Shown here one piece after another: positions 1 through 10,914 of a DNA stretch of 64,000 bases; within the stretch, counting starts at the first letter, position 1, and each line of letters starts with the position of its first letter. The DNA is from Diplonema papillatum (lineage: Eukaryota > Euglenozoa > Diplonemea > Diplonemida > Diplonemidae), in NCBI GenBank assembly GCA_030068145.1, contig JAPJBO010000945.1, forward strand, positions 1 through 64,000, read 5' to 3'. The notes beneath the pieces were generated by a model. That model was given only the letters and a program-made list of their open reading frames with translations, was not told the DNA's origin and ran no database searches. Both the position numbers and the translations under genes were made by a program.

Positions 1-110
1 CCCGGAAAAAATGCTTTACGCACGACCCCCGTGGACTAAGCGGAGAGTGTGGGACTACGTTCGTGGAGCTATGGTGGCCGAACGCTACCCACTAAAACAA
101 CCGGGGGCCC

Positions 111-629
111 TTAGAGACTGCTGCTGAGGAGGCCATCCCCCGTGACTCCCCCGGAGGGGGGCTTGTCAGGCCGAGTCACGACAGCATCAGGGAGAGTGAG
201 GTCAACCATCTCTCCCTGCTCCGCTCCTGCTCCTGGGTTTGTTTGTTTGTTTTTGCTTCCGCTGACTGATGATGATGCTGCGCTCCGAGCTACCCCTGTC
301 AAGGGCTGACTTGCTCCCTGGCTCTCTTGCGCGCTTTGTTCCTGTGACTTGGGGTTGCCTGACCTCCCGCTCGCTCCTGGTTTCCCTCCCCCGGCAAGGG
401 GGGGTCCTTGTTGGCATCTTGTGCCGCTGACTCCTTGGCCGTTCCGTCGCTTTTTTTTTGTGTTTTTTTTTTTGGAAGAATCGTACGGGGGCCTTCGAGG
501 CAAACTGGGAAAAATGGGCAAGACAAGCAAGTTCCAAAAGGGGAAGTTCAAATACTTCGTTTGTGGGCCGACACTCGGGTATTCTCCGGTGTCTTTTCGA
601 TTGGTGTGACTCAGTCCCTCCTGCTGCAA
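111..629 (-). CDS. Uncertain ORF, basic and Ser/Gly/Gln-rich
   Basis: A 172-codon open frame begins with ATG at 629. Its middle is Lys-rich (KKKNTKKKRR) and its C-terminal half is rich in Ser, Gly, Ala and Gln. It has no recognisable domain and the codons follow the local GC-rich composition. It could be a short gene, an exon, or the first ORF of a retroelement. A second minus-strand frame (202-939) overlaps it and I cannot separate the two. No splice signals persuaded me. Confidence 0.2.
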   Translation of the reverse strand: MQQEGLSHTNRKDTGEYPSVGPQTKYLNFPFWNLLVLPIFPSLPRRPPYDSSKKKNTKKKRRNGQGVSGTRCQQGPPLAGGGKPGASGRSGNPKSQEQSAQESQGASQPLTGVARSAASSSVSGSKNKQTNPGAGAEQGEMVDLTLPDAVVTRPDKPPSGGVTGDGLLSSSL

Positions 630-796
630 ATTTTGTGAAATGCAGGAGTGGACTTGTCACAGCCAACCGCACAGACAGCCTTGATTTTTTTTTAAACACC
701 AGGCCGTACAGTTTGCCAGACAAGAAACCTGGTGCCTGACCTGGTGGGTTCTCCGGGTTCACTTCTTCACAACGAAAAACGGCACAACCACGAACA

Positions 797-868
797 CAGA
801 CAGGCGCGGTTTGAACCCGCACCAGTTGCACACTGCAACCGGCGCCTGCCCCACGGCACTGGGGACTC
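797..868 (-). repeat. tRNA-like sequence (degenerate)
   Basis: On the minus strand a T-arm-like hairpin (loop GTTCAAA, five pairs) with B-box GGTTCAAACCG lies at 807-817. A five-pair anticodon-arm-like hairpin lies about 20 bases upstream. No good acceptor stem can be formed and position 33 is not T, so this is not a functional tRNA. It is probably a tRNA-derived SINE piece or a pseudogene. Confidence 0.25.
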
Positions 869-1189
869 AGAAAAACGAAAGGAGAGTCGGCTAAGGGCCT
901 GGAAAGGCCGCGGCTCAGCCACAAGCCGCCACCTGTCACTCAGACTGGGGCCAACTAATTCAAAAAACCGGGGGCACATTGGTAACCATCCCGATTTTAC
1001 CCCGCCTTCACGATGAGAGGGCCACAAGGGAGTCAAACTTGGCAAGGCTCACCTGGAAGGTGCCTCTTTGCACCGCCCCCCCCGTTCCTGCTGGGCAGCT
1101 TGGGGCAGGATCTTTTACGCCCGGGAAGGGTAGGTGCGCAGCTCGGACGCCAGATACGAAGTAAGGGGCTTTCACCCACAGCAAAGGTA

Positions 1190-1265
1190 CTGCTTGCCTT
1201 GGCCGCGTTTCGAAAAACACGTTTCCAGGGGACACCGCGGGAGGTGGCAAGTCAGGTTTTGTCAC
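1190..1265. repeat. Dispersed repeat, copy 1 (second copy at 8583-8652)
   Basis: The segment shares most of its bases with 8583-8652. Both run from a TGC(T/C)TGC start through GGCCGCG, CGTTTCC, ACACC(A/G)CG and GAGGTG to GTCAG, in the same orientation. No coding frame is shared. The family is not identified. Confidence 0.45.
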
Positions 1266-1480
1266 TTTTTCGCACTTTTTCGGACTTTGGTGGTTACTAT
1301 TAGTTTGTGGGTACAGTTGTCCGTCTGTCTGTCTGTCCGTCTGTCCGAACCCGCGACTTTCTCAGGTCACTTTTTGACAAAAAAAAAATTGGCCCAAAAG
1401 GGCCAAAAACTGGTTCACGGGTCGCTTTCTGTCACTTTTTCAGGTCATTTTGGGACACTTTTTCGCACTTTTTCGGACTT

Positions 1481-1785
1481 TGGTGGTTGGGGGGTTTGTG
1501 GCTTTAGAAAAGCCACGACTGCATTTCACGACTGCATTTCATTCTGGGTCACTTTGGGTCACCTTTTCGGGCTACATTCCAACTTTGGTGGTTTGGTGGT
1601 TTGGTGGTTTGGTGGTTGGGGGGTTTGTGGCTTTAGAAAAGCCACGACTGCATTTCATTCTGGGTCACTGTGGGTCAGCTTTTCGGGCTACATTCCAACT
1701 TGGGTGGTTGAGGGGTTTGTGGCTTTAGAAAAGCCACGACTGCATTTCATTCCGGGTCACTTTGAGTCACATTCCGACTTTGGTA
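1481..1785 (+). repeat. Tandem repeat of about 90-110 bp with internal hairpin
   Basis: Three consecutive copies (starting near 1481, 1612 and 1705) contain TGGTGGTTG, a short hairpin with arms GTGGCTTT and AAAGCCAC, then GACTGCATTTCATTC and GGGTCACTTT. The first copy has an internal 13-bp duplication and the second carries extra TTTGGTGG units. Related T-rich text (CACTTTTTCGGACTTTGG) precedes the array from about 1260. It looks non-coding. Confidence 0.7.
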
Positions 1786-2054
1786 GTTGGGGGTGTATGA
1801 CTTCAGAAATTCGACTAGTCGGACGTTGGTGGTTAGATTGATGTGGAGTCAGTTTGCGCCAATTTTCCCGGCGACTCTTTCTTGTGAATTGCATCAGCTT
1901 TGTTGAGTTTTCTTAAAATGGCAAACCCTTGTGCTGGCATATGTGGTTTCCTGTTTTTTTGGCAGGGGAAAGGGCCAACCACGCCAGCACTGATGGGAAG
2001 ACTATTTCCTTTTTCTTTTGCATAGGGGAAAAAGCATTGTATCAAAGAAGCTAG

Positions 2055-4012
2055 CTAATGGTGCTAGAACGAGTGCATGGACAATGTCAAATAGTGGCGC
2101 CAGAGATACAGAACGACCACAAATGACTAAAGAACAGTGCCAGAACACAGCGCACTGCCAGCCCAAACGGCCAGAGAACGGTATTGCCAAAGAACAGTGC
2201 TACGATGACCTCAAACTGCCACACAACGACCGTAGAACGACTGCAGCGGCAGTGGTAAAAAGACTCCAAATGTCCAAAGGATGTCGCCTTAATTGCAGGA
2301 CGGCCGAAAGGCGGGGCCAGGAATGACACAGTGAATGCTGAACAAGCGGTGCTAGAACGGCGCTAGAGTGACCACAAACAGCTGGAGGACACCGCCTGAG
2401 AGACAACGAATGGCCCCAGAGCAGCGATAGAAACGACCCCAAATGCCCACAAAACGGCCGAAGAGCGGCGCTAGAACGAGAACACAATGACCACAACTGG
2501 TGCCAGTGAGACACGAATGGGCACAGAACTGCGGTAGAACGACTCCAAATGTCCAAGAAACGGCATCATTTTCCAGCAGCTAGAACGGCCGGGGAGCGGC
2601 GCTACATCGACTTGTAATGGCCACAGAACGGTGCTAAAATGACGGTAAACCCGTCAGAGTCAGAGAATGGTGCAAGAGACAATGCACGGCCAGGGCGCCA
2701 GCGATAAAACGACCCAAACCGGCGAGTGATGCTAGAACGACGAAAAATGCCCAGAGTGCGGAACCGGCATGACTGACCAGCTAACAAGCGGCGCTAGCCA
2801 CAAAACGAAAGGATGACAACAAACGGCCAGAGGACGGCGCCAGAGAGACAACGAATGGCCACTGAGAAGCAGGGTAAAACGACTCCAAAACTCCAAGGCA
2901 CGGCGCCAGAATTACAGCAAACGGCCGAAGAGCTGCACCAGAACGACTGCGAATGGCCAAAGAACGTTGTCGGCGACTGCAAATGGCCGGAGATGGTGCC
3001 AAGAATATCAGTGAATGACCTACGTTTCATCATTTCCAAGAGCATACCAGAATAACAGCAAATGGCGGTAGAACAACTATGAATGCCCAGAGAGCGGCGG
3101 CGGAATGACAGCAGGCGGATAACAGATCGGCGCTTGAGCGACTGCTAATGACAAAAAAACGACGTTTGAATGACGTCCAATGCCCAAAGATCGGCGCCAG
3201 GGAGACAACAAATGGCCCTCGACCGACTGCAAATTACCACAGACAGGCGCTAGAATAACAACAAACACCCAAGGATCAGCGCCAAAATGCTTCATCACGT
3301 CCAAAGGACGGAGCCAGAATAACAGCAAATGGCCAATGAGCGGCGGTAGAACGACTACGAGTGCCAAGAAAGCGGCGACAAAATGACAGCAAGCTGATAT
3401 CAGAACGGCGTTTGAATGACCACGAATGCCTGAGAAGTGGCACCAGATTGACAGCCAACGGCCACAGATCGGCGCTCTAGACTGCGAATGACAAAGTAAT
3501 GGCGTTTGAATGACATCAAACACCCATACATCGGCGCCAGTGACACAGCAAACGGCCCTCGACTGACTGCAAATGACCAAAGACCGGCGCTAGAATAACA
3601 ACAAACTACCAAGGATCGGCGCCAGAACGCTACATCATGCAACAGCAAATGGCCAAGGAGCACTGAAAACAGCGTTCGAATGACATCAAACGCCCAAAGA
3701 TCGGCAACAAACGGCGAAACCTCGATGGAAGCTACAACAACAACAAACGCTCAATGACCGGCGCCAAAACGCTTCATCATGTCCAACGGACGAAGCCAGA
3801 ATAACAGCAAATCGGAAAGGAGCTGCGGTAGAACGACTACGAATGCCCAGAGAGCGGTGGCAGATGACAGCAATCGGATAACAGAACGGCGTTTGGATGA
3901 CCACGAATGCGCGCCAGATTGACAGCGAACGGCCACAGATCGGCGTTCGATAGACTGCGAATGACCAAAGAACGGTGTTTGAATGACATCAAACGCCCGT
4001 AAGCGAAATCCT
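2055..4012. repeat. 32-bp degenerate satellite, block A
   Basis: This is a highly degenerate tandem array. The unit, about 32 bp, usually contains AGAACGACTGC or AGAATGACAGC followed by AATGGCCA and a GCGGCGC core. Individual units differ by many substitutions and small indels, so there is no conserved reading frame; the short ORFs on either strand are by-products of the repeat. The same unit continues at 5868-6460 and 6975-8478, which makes one ancestral array split by an island and a pyrimidine-rich block. Confidence 0.75.
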
Positions 4013-4072
4013 AAAAACGCTTGATGCAGGGTAGATGGCCAGATAACAGAACCAGCATGTGGCGCATTTGAA

Positions 4073-5820
4073 GGCCTGATTTTGACAGTAACTGGTAGGT
4101 AGCTGACAGTAACTGGCAGGTAACTTTTTTTCAGCCTCAAAATAAATATTTTTGTGCAGCTTTTCGCACTTAGCAGAAAAAAGGGCTCGGAAACTTCGAC
4201 GCTTACAAGGCTCGATCCCTTCGCAACAGATGCCAAGATGTGATGGAGGAAAAACAACCCATGTACTCTTGCAGCAAATCATCAATTCTCGTTGACATCT
4301 CCTTCGTGGAAGAACAGCGGCGGGTCCAATGGTCTCTTGTCTTGGTCGACTTCTGTATAAGGGCATCCGGGGGAATTCGTTGTCGTGTCTTGGATTTGCA
4401 CATCTGGGGGCCCTTCGCTGCAACTTTTGTGTGAGTCTCCATGTCACCCTCAAGCAAGCTTGCATGCAGAAAGTCGATGTCCTTCTCATCCTCGCTCTCT
4501 TGCCACTCCAACACAGGCCTTCCTTTTTTCGCTGGCTTATTGTCGATTTTGCTCCTCTAGCTTGGCACTGCTGAAGTGGTACTGGTCTCTGCCAGTCCGT
4601 TCTGTAGTCCAAGCGGAATGGAATCGTTTCCTTTTCCGAGCTTCAACGTTTTCTGCTGCCAACTGCTTGGTGTTGCCCCACAGCCGCTTTTCTTCGACCA
4701 GCTGCTTCTTTCGCTCTGTTGCCAAGAGAGCAAGAAGCTCTTTGAGACGACCCTGAGGAAGGATGACAAGGATGACAGTCGGTAACTCGGACTCCTTACA
4801 GCAAACCTTTGCCTTACCATCTCGTCACGAACTCTTGTGGTTTGCATCTCGCAAGATTCGCTTCATTTTCCCTCATGCCCCTTCCAGCACTGGGACCAAG
4901 CACCACGAGCCACTTCATGATCGAGATCGTCGGAGGGACAGTACTTTGTGATACTCGTAGTACAGCCCGCTTGCGATGCGGAGGAGGAATTCCACTTCGG
5001 ATGCGCTGGAGATACTGGGTATGAGAACCTTTGACCTCTTCACTCTAAAAGGTGAGGATAGTTTCCTATCTTGTGCTGCAGGTTCCATGAGGTCTTTCTT
5101 GCCGGGCAGGTAAAGTTACTGCATCGTCTGATCGGCTTGCACGTGAGTGGCAACAAAAATAAGCATGGGGGCTGGCTCACTCCCTATCCTTGCTCCCTGC
5201 CGTTCAAGGGACCTTACTACTTCGTTTTGAATCAGAAACAGCGGGAAGCCTCCGTTGGTGCTGCCATAACAGAAAGGTGGAGGGGGCGATGGGGACTGTA
5301 GGAAAATGAAGCCAGAAATCACATTCTGGAAAAGTCTTGTGGCTGGTGGACGAATTCGTCACTACGGCTTTTCTCCGAGGGACTGGATGTTGCACGGCAT
5401 AACAGGTTGCGGGGTCGGTCGCGGTGTGTCGGTTACAATCGTTTGACGGGATGTTCGGTAGAGCACTTGGTCGCTGGAGACTTTCCTTACCCGCCACTTG
5501 TGGACAATTTATTAATGTTTTCCAAGTAAGCACCACAAAGTCTCATCTCACCAGCAGGCGGGGGGTACACCGTCCTGCGCGTTTTCACTGCCCTTTGCGG
5601 TTTGTTTAGTGTCAGGTTTTAGATAATTTGTGTGAGGTTTCTATCCTCACTCGTTATTTCGCACACAACTTGGATGCATCCCTCGGGAAACCCGCCCAGG
5701 TGGTGAAACCCCCAAACTTTCTAGTACACAACAGTACGAACTGGGGGAAAAAAATATTGAAACCCGGCCTGATTTTTACAGTAACTGGTAGGTAACTGGC
5801 AGTACCTGCTAGGTAACTTT
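4073..5820. other. Island inside the satellite, bounded by about 55-bp direct repeats
   Basis: Bases 4073-4127 and 5766-5820 are near-copies in the same orientation (both GGCCTGATTTT, then ACAGTAACTGGTAGGTA). They enclose about 1.64 kb unlike the surrounding satellite. On the minus strand this interior has coding-like stretches in different frames: around 4537-4790 a Lys/Glu-rich helix-like stretch (with LLATERKKQLVEEKRLW), and at 4203-4514 a Glu/Asp-rich stretch. No family is recognisable. It could be an inserted transposon remnant or captured gene piece with a long target duplication, or simply a composite repeat. Confidence 0.4.
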
Positions 5821-5867
5821 GCTCGATACCAAACGCGCCAGCATGACAATATATAAATATAGCGAGG

Positions 5868-6460
5868 CTAGAATGAGCACAATGCGACCAATGAGCGGCG
5901 CTAGAATGACTGCCAACGGTCGAAGAATAATGCTAGAACTAGAACAACCGTCGCTGGCCAAAGAATAGAATTCGAATGACTACCAATTCTCTTCAACAGC
6001 GGCGGCAGACTGACAGTGAATGGACAAAGGGCGGTGCTCTCGTGGCCAATGAACGGCACAGAACGGCGTCAGCATGACTGCCAATGGGCAGAGAGCAGCA
6101 ATAGAACGACTGCAAATGACCGGAGACAGTGCCAAGAATACCAGCCAATGACCAACGAGCGGCGCCAGTGATCGCCCAAAGGATGAAAGCAAATGACCAA
6201 CGCACGGCGCAAGGACGACTACCAATGTCCAAAGAACGGAGCTTGACTGAGTGCCAATGGTCAAAGAATGGCGCCAGAACGACTGCAAATGGCCAGAGAA
6301 CGGCGCAAGAAAGACTACAAAGGCCCAGGGAGACAACAAACGGCCCTTGACCGACTGAGAATTTCCAAAGACAGGCACTAGAATAACAACAAACACCCAA
6401 AGATCAGCGCCAAATCGCTTCATCACGTCCACAGGACGGAGCCAGAATAACAGCAAATCT
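5868..6460. repeat. 32-bp degenerate satellite, block B
   Basis: The same unit type as at 2055-4012 resumes directly after the island, with AGAACGACTGCAAATGGCC and GGCGCC cores. It ends where the CT-rich block starts. No gene is supported inside. Confidence 0.7.
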
Positions 6461-6462
6461 TA

Positions 6463-6958
6463 CTTCTTTCTCTCTTTTTGCTGCAGCTCTTCCTCCTGCT
6501 TCTGCTCCTCTATCTGCTGCCCCTCTAGCTGTTCTATCCTCTAGCTGCTGCTCATCTTGCTTCTTTCCTCTTGCTGCTGCTCCTCGAGCTGCTGCTCATC
6601 TTGTTCCTGCTCATCTTCCTTCTTCCCCTCTTGCTGTAGCTTTTCCTCTGCTTCTGCTCCTCCATCTGCTGCTCCTCTAGCTGCTCCTTTCTTGCCTCTA
6701 GCTGCTGCTCATCTTGCTTCTTTCCTCTTGCTGCTGCTCCTCGAGCTGCTGCTCATCTTGCTCCGGCTCGTCTTCCTTCTCCCCCTCTTGCTGTAGCTCT
6801 TCCTCCTGCTTCTGCTCCTCTACCTGCTGCCCTTCTAGCAGTTCTATCATCTAGCTGCTGCTCCTCTTGCTTCTTCCTCTTGCTGCTCCTCCTCTATCTG
6901 CTGCCCCTCTAGCTGTTTTATCTTCTAGCTGCTGCTCCTCCTGTCTGCTGCTCATCAC
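6463..6958. repeat. CTGCTGCTC-type pyrimidine minisatellite
   Basis: About 500 bp of the plus strand is made of CTGCTGCTC, CTCTAGCTG, CATCTTGCTTC and TTCCTCTTG blocks, with longer duplicated segments (for example around 6548-6615 and 6700-6760). Read on the minus strand it would encode Glu/Gln-rich helix in places, but stops interrupt every frame. I treat it as a simple repeat. Confidence 0.7.
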
Positions 6959-6974
6959 GCTACGGCTCGATAGC

Positions 6975-8478
6975 AAGACCTCAAATTCCCAAAGAGTCGC
7001 GTCTGAATGATAAAGAGCGGCCCAAGAACGACTGCAAATTGGCCGATAATCAAACAGCGGCGCAAGAACGACTGCAACTGTGGGCGGCAATGACAGATGA
7101 CAGATGAACGGAGCTAGACCACAAATGTCCAAAGAGCCATGCCCGACTGACAGCAAACGGCCAAAGTGCGGTACGAGAACGACTGCAAATGTCCATAACA
7201 CCTGTCTTTTTTTCCTTCAAGGACAGCAGATGACCGCAGAACGGTACCAGAATGACAGCCAATGTCCAAGGAGCGGCACCAGAACGACTGCAGATTGCCA
7301 GAGACTGCCCCAAGAATGACAGCCAATGACCAATGAACAGCGTTAGAATGACACAAATGCCCATGAGCCACGCCTGAATGACAGTGAACGGGCAAAGAGC
7401 GGCGCTAGAACGACTGCAATGGCCAAACTACAGAACGAGAACGACTGCAACTGGCCGGAGATCGCCCAGGAAGGACAGCCAATGACCAGCAAGCGGCACC
7501 AGAATGACAGCGAACGGCCATAGAGCGGTACCAGAACGACTGTGCCAGAATGCCAGCGAATGCGCCAGAACGACTGCAGATTGCCAGAGATCGCCCAGCC
7601 AATGACCAGCAAGCGGCACTAGAATGACTGCCTATGACCAACAAACGGCGCTAAAATGACCACAAATGCCCATGAGCCACACCTGAATGACGGACCAAGA
7701 GCGGCGCTAAAACGACTGCAATGGCCAAACTGCGGAACGAGAACGACTGCAACTGGCCGGAGATCGCCCAGGAAGGACAGCCAATGACCAACGAGCGGTA
7801 CCAGAATGACAGTGAACGGCCATAGAGCGGTACCAGAACGACTGTGCCAGAATGCCAGCAAATGGCCAAGGAGCGGCGCCAGAACGACTCTCAATGACCA
7901 AAGAATGCCGCTAGAACGACTACAAATGCCCATAGAGCCTGAATGACGGCGGTCGGCCAAATGCAAATGTCCAAAGAACGGCGCTTGAACGACTGCAAAT
8001 TGCCCAAGAGCAGCGCCAGCATGACTGAAAATGGCCAAACTGCGGCGCGAGAACGACTGCAACAGGCTGGAGACCGCCCAGGAATGACAGCCAATGACCA
8101 AAGAGCGGCACCAGAATGACAGTGAACAGCCACAGAGTGGTACGAGAACGACTGCAAATGTCTAAATCACCTTGCTTGAGGGACGGCAAATGACCAGCAA
8201 GCGGCACCAGAATGACTGCCGACGACCAAAGAACGGAGCTAGAATGACCACAAATGCCCAAAGAGCCGCGCCTGAATGACAGCGAACCGCCAAAGCGGTA
8301 CTAGAGCGACTGCAAATGTCCAAAGCACCTTTGTTTGAAGGACGGCAAATGACTGCAGAACGGTGCCAGATTGACAGCCAATGGCCAAGGATTGGCACCA
8401 GAACGACTGCCAATCGCCAGAGATCGTCCCAAGAATGACAGCCAATGAATGACCAGCAAGCGGCACCAGAAGTAACGA
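6975..8478. repeat. 32-bp degenerate satellite, block C
   Basis: This is the most regular block; consecutive units starting AGAATGACAG... near 8080-8140 are exactly 32 bp apart. Local higher-order duplications exist: the text around 7428-7560 recurs around 7735-7860. There are no genes in it. Confidence 0.75.
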
Positions 8479-8547
8479 ACAGCGTGACACGTGAATGGTA
8501 TCGTTTGGCTGAACAGGAAACTGTCCAAACCTGTCAAAGAATCCTGA

Positions 8548-8968
8548 TCAATCATCAGGCAAAGACAGTTGGATAAACAACAAAGACTGCCTGCGTCGGC
8601 CGCGCTTGCAGCGCGTTTCCGAGGAACACCACGAGGAGGTGCAGGTCAGATTTTTGTCCCTCATGTCAAAAACAAGCAATGAGCCATCGTCTGGACTTCG
8701 AAGCGGAGGATGATGAGGAATATCCTTTGTGTGACTCTTGATCCCTTTGAAGAGTTTCCTGCAGTTCACAGGGCCACCTTGCCAAAGGAGCTCTCAACAA
8801 TGCGATGAGCGCCCCTGATGCCGAAATGGGGAAGAAGTTCCGATCTTCGAAAGAACGTCGTTCGTCTGTACTTCGAATTCCTGTGAGGGTTTCTTCAGAT
8901 GCATCGGTCAAAACCATCATCAATTTGAGCACGCACACCGCTCTCTGCACTTGTTCACTTAATCGCAA
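8548..8968 (-). pseudogene. Coding-like fragment, two frames, unknown family
   Basis: Two overlapping minus-strand frames (8666-8968, about 100 codons; 8548-8769, about 73 codons) have protein-like composition, and the natural reading seems to pass from one to the other. The region sits between the satellite and a minisatellite and overlaps the dispersed repeat at 8583-8652. It may be a decayed gene or transposon piece; no domain is recognised. Confidence 0.2.
8583..8652. repeat. Dispersed repeat, copy 2
   Basis: This is the second copy of the segment at 1190-1265, in the same orientation, with scattered substitutions. It lies just past the end of satellite block C. Confidence 0.45.
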
Positions 8969-9023
8969 AAATAAGTGCGCTCGGCTAAGGCCGGCGCGTG
9001 GCGAGACTGGAGGCAGCAGTTAA

Positions 9024-9532
9024 AGTTCGGGGAACAGCAAAGTTCGGGCAATGCTAAGTTCTGGTGAAGCAAAGTTCGGGTGAAGCTAAGTTCGGGCGAA
9101 GCAAAGTTCGGGCGAAGCTAAGTTCGGGTGAGCAAAGTTCTGGTGAAGCAAAGTTCGGGCGAAGGTGAAGCTAAGTTCGGGCGAAACAAAGTCCGGGCGA
9201 AGCTAAGTTCTGGGTGAAGCAAAGTTCGGACGTTCTGGTGAAGCTAAGATCGGGCGAAACAAAGTTCGGCGAAGCTAAGTTCGGGTGAAGCAAAGTTCGG
9301 GCGAAGCTAAGTTCTGGTGAAGCAAAGTTCGGGCGAAGCTAAGTTCGGGTGAAGCAAAGTTCTGGTGAAGCTAAGTTCGGGCGAAACAAAGTTCGGGCGA
9401 AACAAAGTTCGGGCGAAGCTAAGTTCGGGTGAGCAAAGTTAGGTGAAGCAAAGTTCGGGCGAAGCAAAGCTCGGGTGAAGCTAAGTTCGGGCGAAACAAA
9501 GTCCGGGCGAAGCTAAGTTCGGGTGTAAAGTT
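9024..9532. repeat. 16-bp minisatellite, AAGTTCGGGCGAAGCT type
   Basis: About 30 tandem copies of a 16-bp unit alternate between two variants, AAGTTCGGGCGAAGCT and AAGTTCGGGTGAAGCA, so the true period is often 32 bp. Copies with TTCTGG and occasional deletions interrupt it. Minus-strand ORFs through it (for example 9419-9646) only reflect the repeat. Confidence 0.85.
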
Positions 9533-9710
9533 TGGCCTCGTACCCGGGGCCCAGCACGGGGGGGGGCCGCCCTGGGGCAGCCTTTTCCCGCCGCCCCCCC
9601 CTCCGGTATTTCTCCGGGGGGCTGAGAAACTCCGCAAAAAACGCAAATTTCGGGCACATCAGGCCCCGAAACGACAGCAAACCTCGAAATAATCTTCGAC
9701 CGGAAAAGTG

Positions 9711-9778
9711 TCATGGGCGGGGTTTGAACCCGGACACACCGGCCTGAAGGCCGACACCCGCTCACTCTGCCACCCATA
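9711..9778 (-). repeat. tRNA-derived SINE head or tRNA pseudogene
   Basis: On the minus strand there is an A-box-like TGGCAGAGTGAG (9761-9772) and a perfect B-box-like GGTTCAAACCC (9720-9730), 30 bases apart, as in RNA polymerase III internal promoters. A hairpin CGGCC-TTCA-GGCCG sits where the anticodon arm should be, but its 4-base loop cannot be a 7-base anticodon loop, so it is not a working tRNA. G- and C-rich sequence follows downstream. A SINE head is the likeliest reading. Confidence 0.4.
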
Positions 9779-9839
9779 TACATTTTCCCAGGGGGAGAAA
9801 AAGCCAGCTCCGCGCTATTATCCAGTTCAAAACAATACA

Positions 9840-10914
9840 CTTTTTTAGTGTAGAGAAAAGTGGGGTTGGCTCGAATAGAGGCTATTCACATTGCATGTTC
9901 ATAGGACCTCCAGTCTCGAAAAATGGCATACTTCATTGTTTCCGGTGGGCGCCAAAACAACCGGCATTGAACCTCGTCACCCCGCCATCTTTTATTTTGG
10001 TGTCATGTTCTTCCGGTTGTTTTTATTACCTTTTTTGTCGTTTCAATTTGAATGGTTTCAACTTCTTCTTGCTCGAGTCGGGCCTCCCATAGATGAGAGG
10101 CCCCCTTTCCTGGACAAGACGGCCGCCTTCTTTCAAAGGTTCGGGATTCACGAGGGGGCCCGCTAGGGCCACCGAGTGTGGGTTTGCGGGTTTGCAGACG
10201 CGACGGGAGACACCACCCCACCGCCTGATCAACGGGGGGAATCCGTAGCGCGAATGAAGATGCTGGGTAGCGGAGTATAGAGTATCGTGACCCGGCGAAA
10301 CTCAGGTGCTCCCGTCGTGTCACCGCCGAAGGGGCAGCAATCATAAGGAACTTAGCTAAATGACAGGTTGGGTGACGCCGCCTCCCCAAGCCAGTTAGGG
10401 GGGGAGGGACGTGATGCGGCTGCTTCGGCAGTGACCCTGGTGGAGGAAAACCACGCGCACACGCCGGGGGGAAAATCTTAGTTTCGTGGGGGGGGGGACG
10501 TGTTTTCCCAATTACTTGAAAGCCCCCCCCCCGACTGTAGTAGTTGAGGAAGGTGCAAACTTGGAGACTGCTACAGTAGTCCTGCACGAGACTTGGGCAC
10601 GTGCCTCGCGTAGGGCAGATGACCCGCTTTGATAACCCTGGAGTCCGGCATGTGTACCGTTTACGGGATACCTGTCGGCTTCCTACTCATGGGGGACCAT
10701 GGTAGGCACTCTCACCCCTCAAAACCGGACCAACCACTAACGCAACAAGAAGCCGCAGAAAGGTGAGAACGGGTGAAAGAAGGCAGAGGTGTATTCAGAG
10801 GCTCGTTTCATGAAAGAGAATGCGTTAGCTATGTGTTGAAAGCCACCTTCTCATAGGATAGAAGAGGATTAGTGGAGACGGTTACGATTGGCAGCTGGCT
10901 GCTCGGTGCATCTA
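9840..10914. other. No gene identified
   Basis: The region contains GC-rich, G-run-containing sequence and a 194-codon minus-strand ORF (10003-10587) of low-complexity Pro/Arg/Ser composition that I do not believe is a gene. The last part (about 10760-10914) is probably the 3' untranslated and downstream region of the fumarase gene. Confidence 0.4.

Noticed and set aside
2018-8555. Many ORFs of 60-170 codons in the satellite blocks
   Set aside because: They follow the 32-bp repeat in several frames at once and have repetitive products.
10003-10587. 194-codon minus-strand ORF
   Set aside because: Low-complexity Pro/Arg/Ser composition with no domain; lies in GC-rich non-coding sequence.
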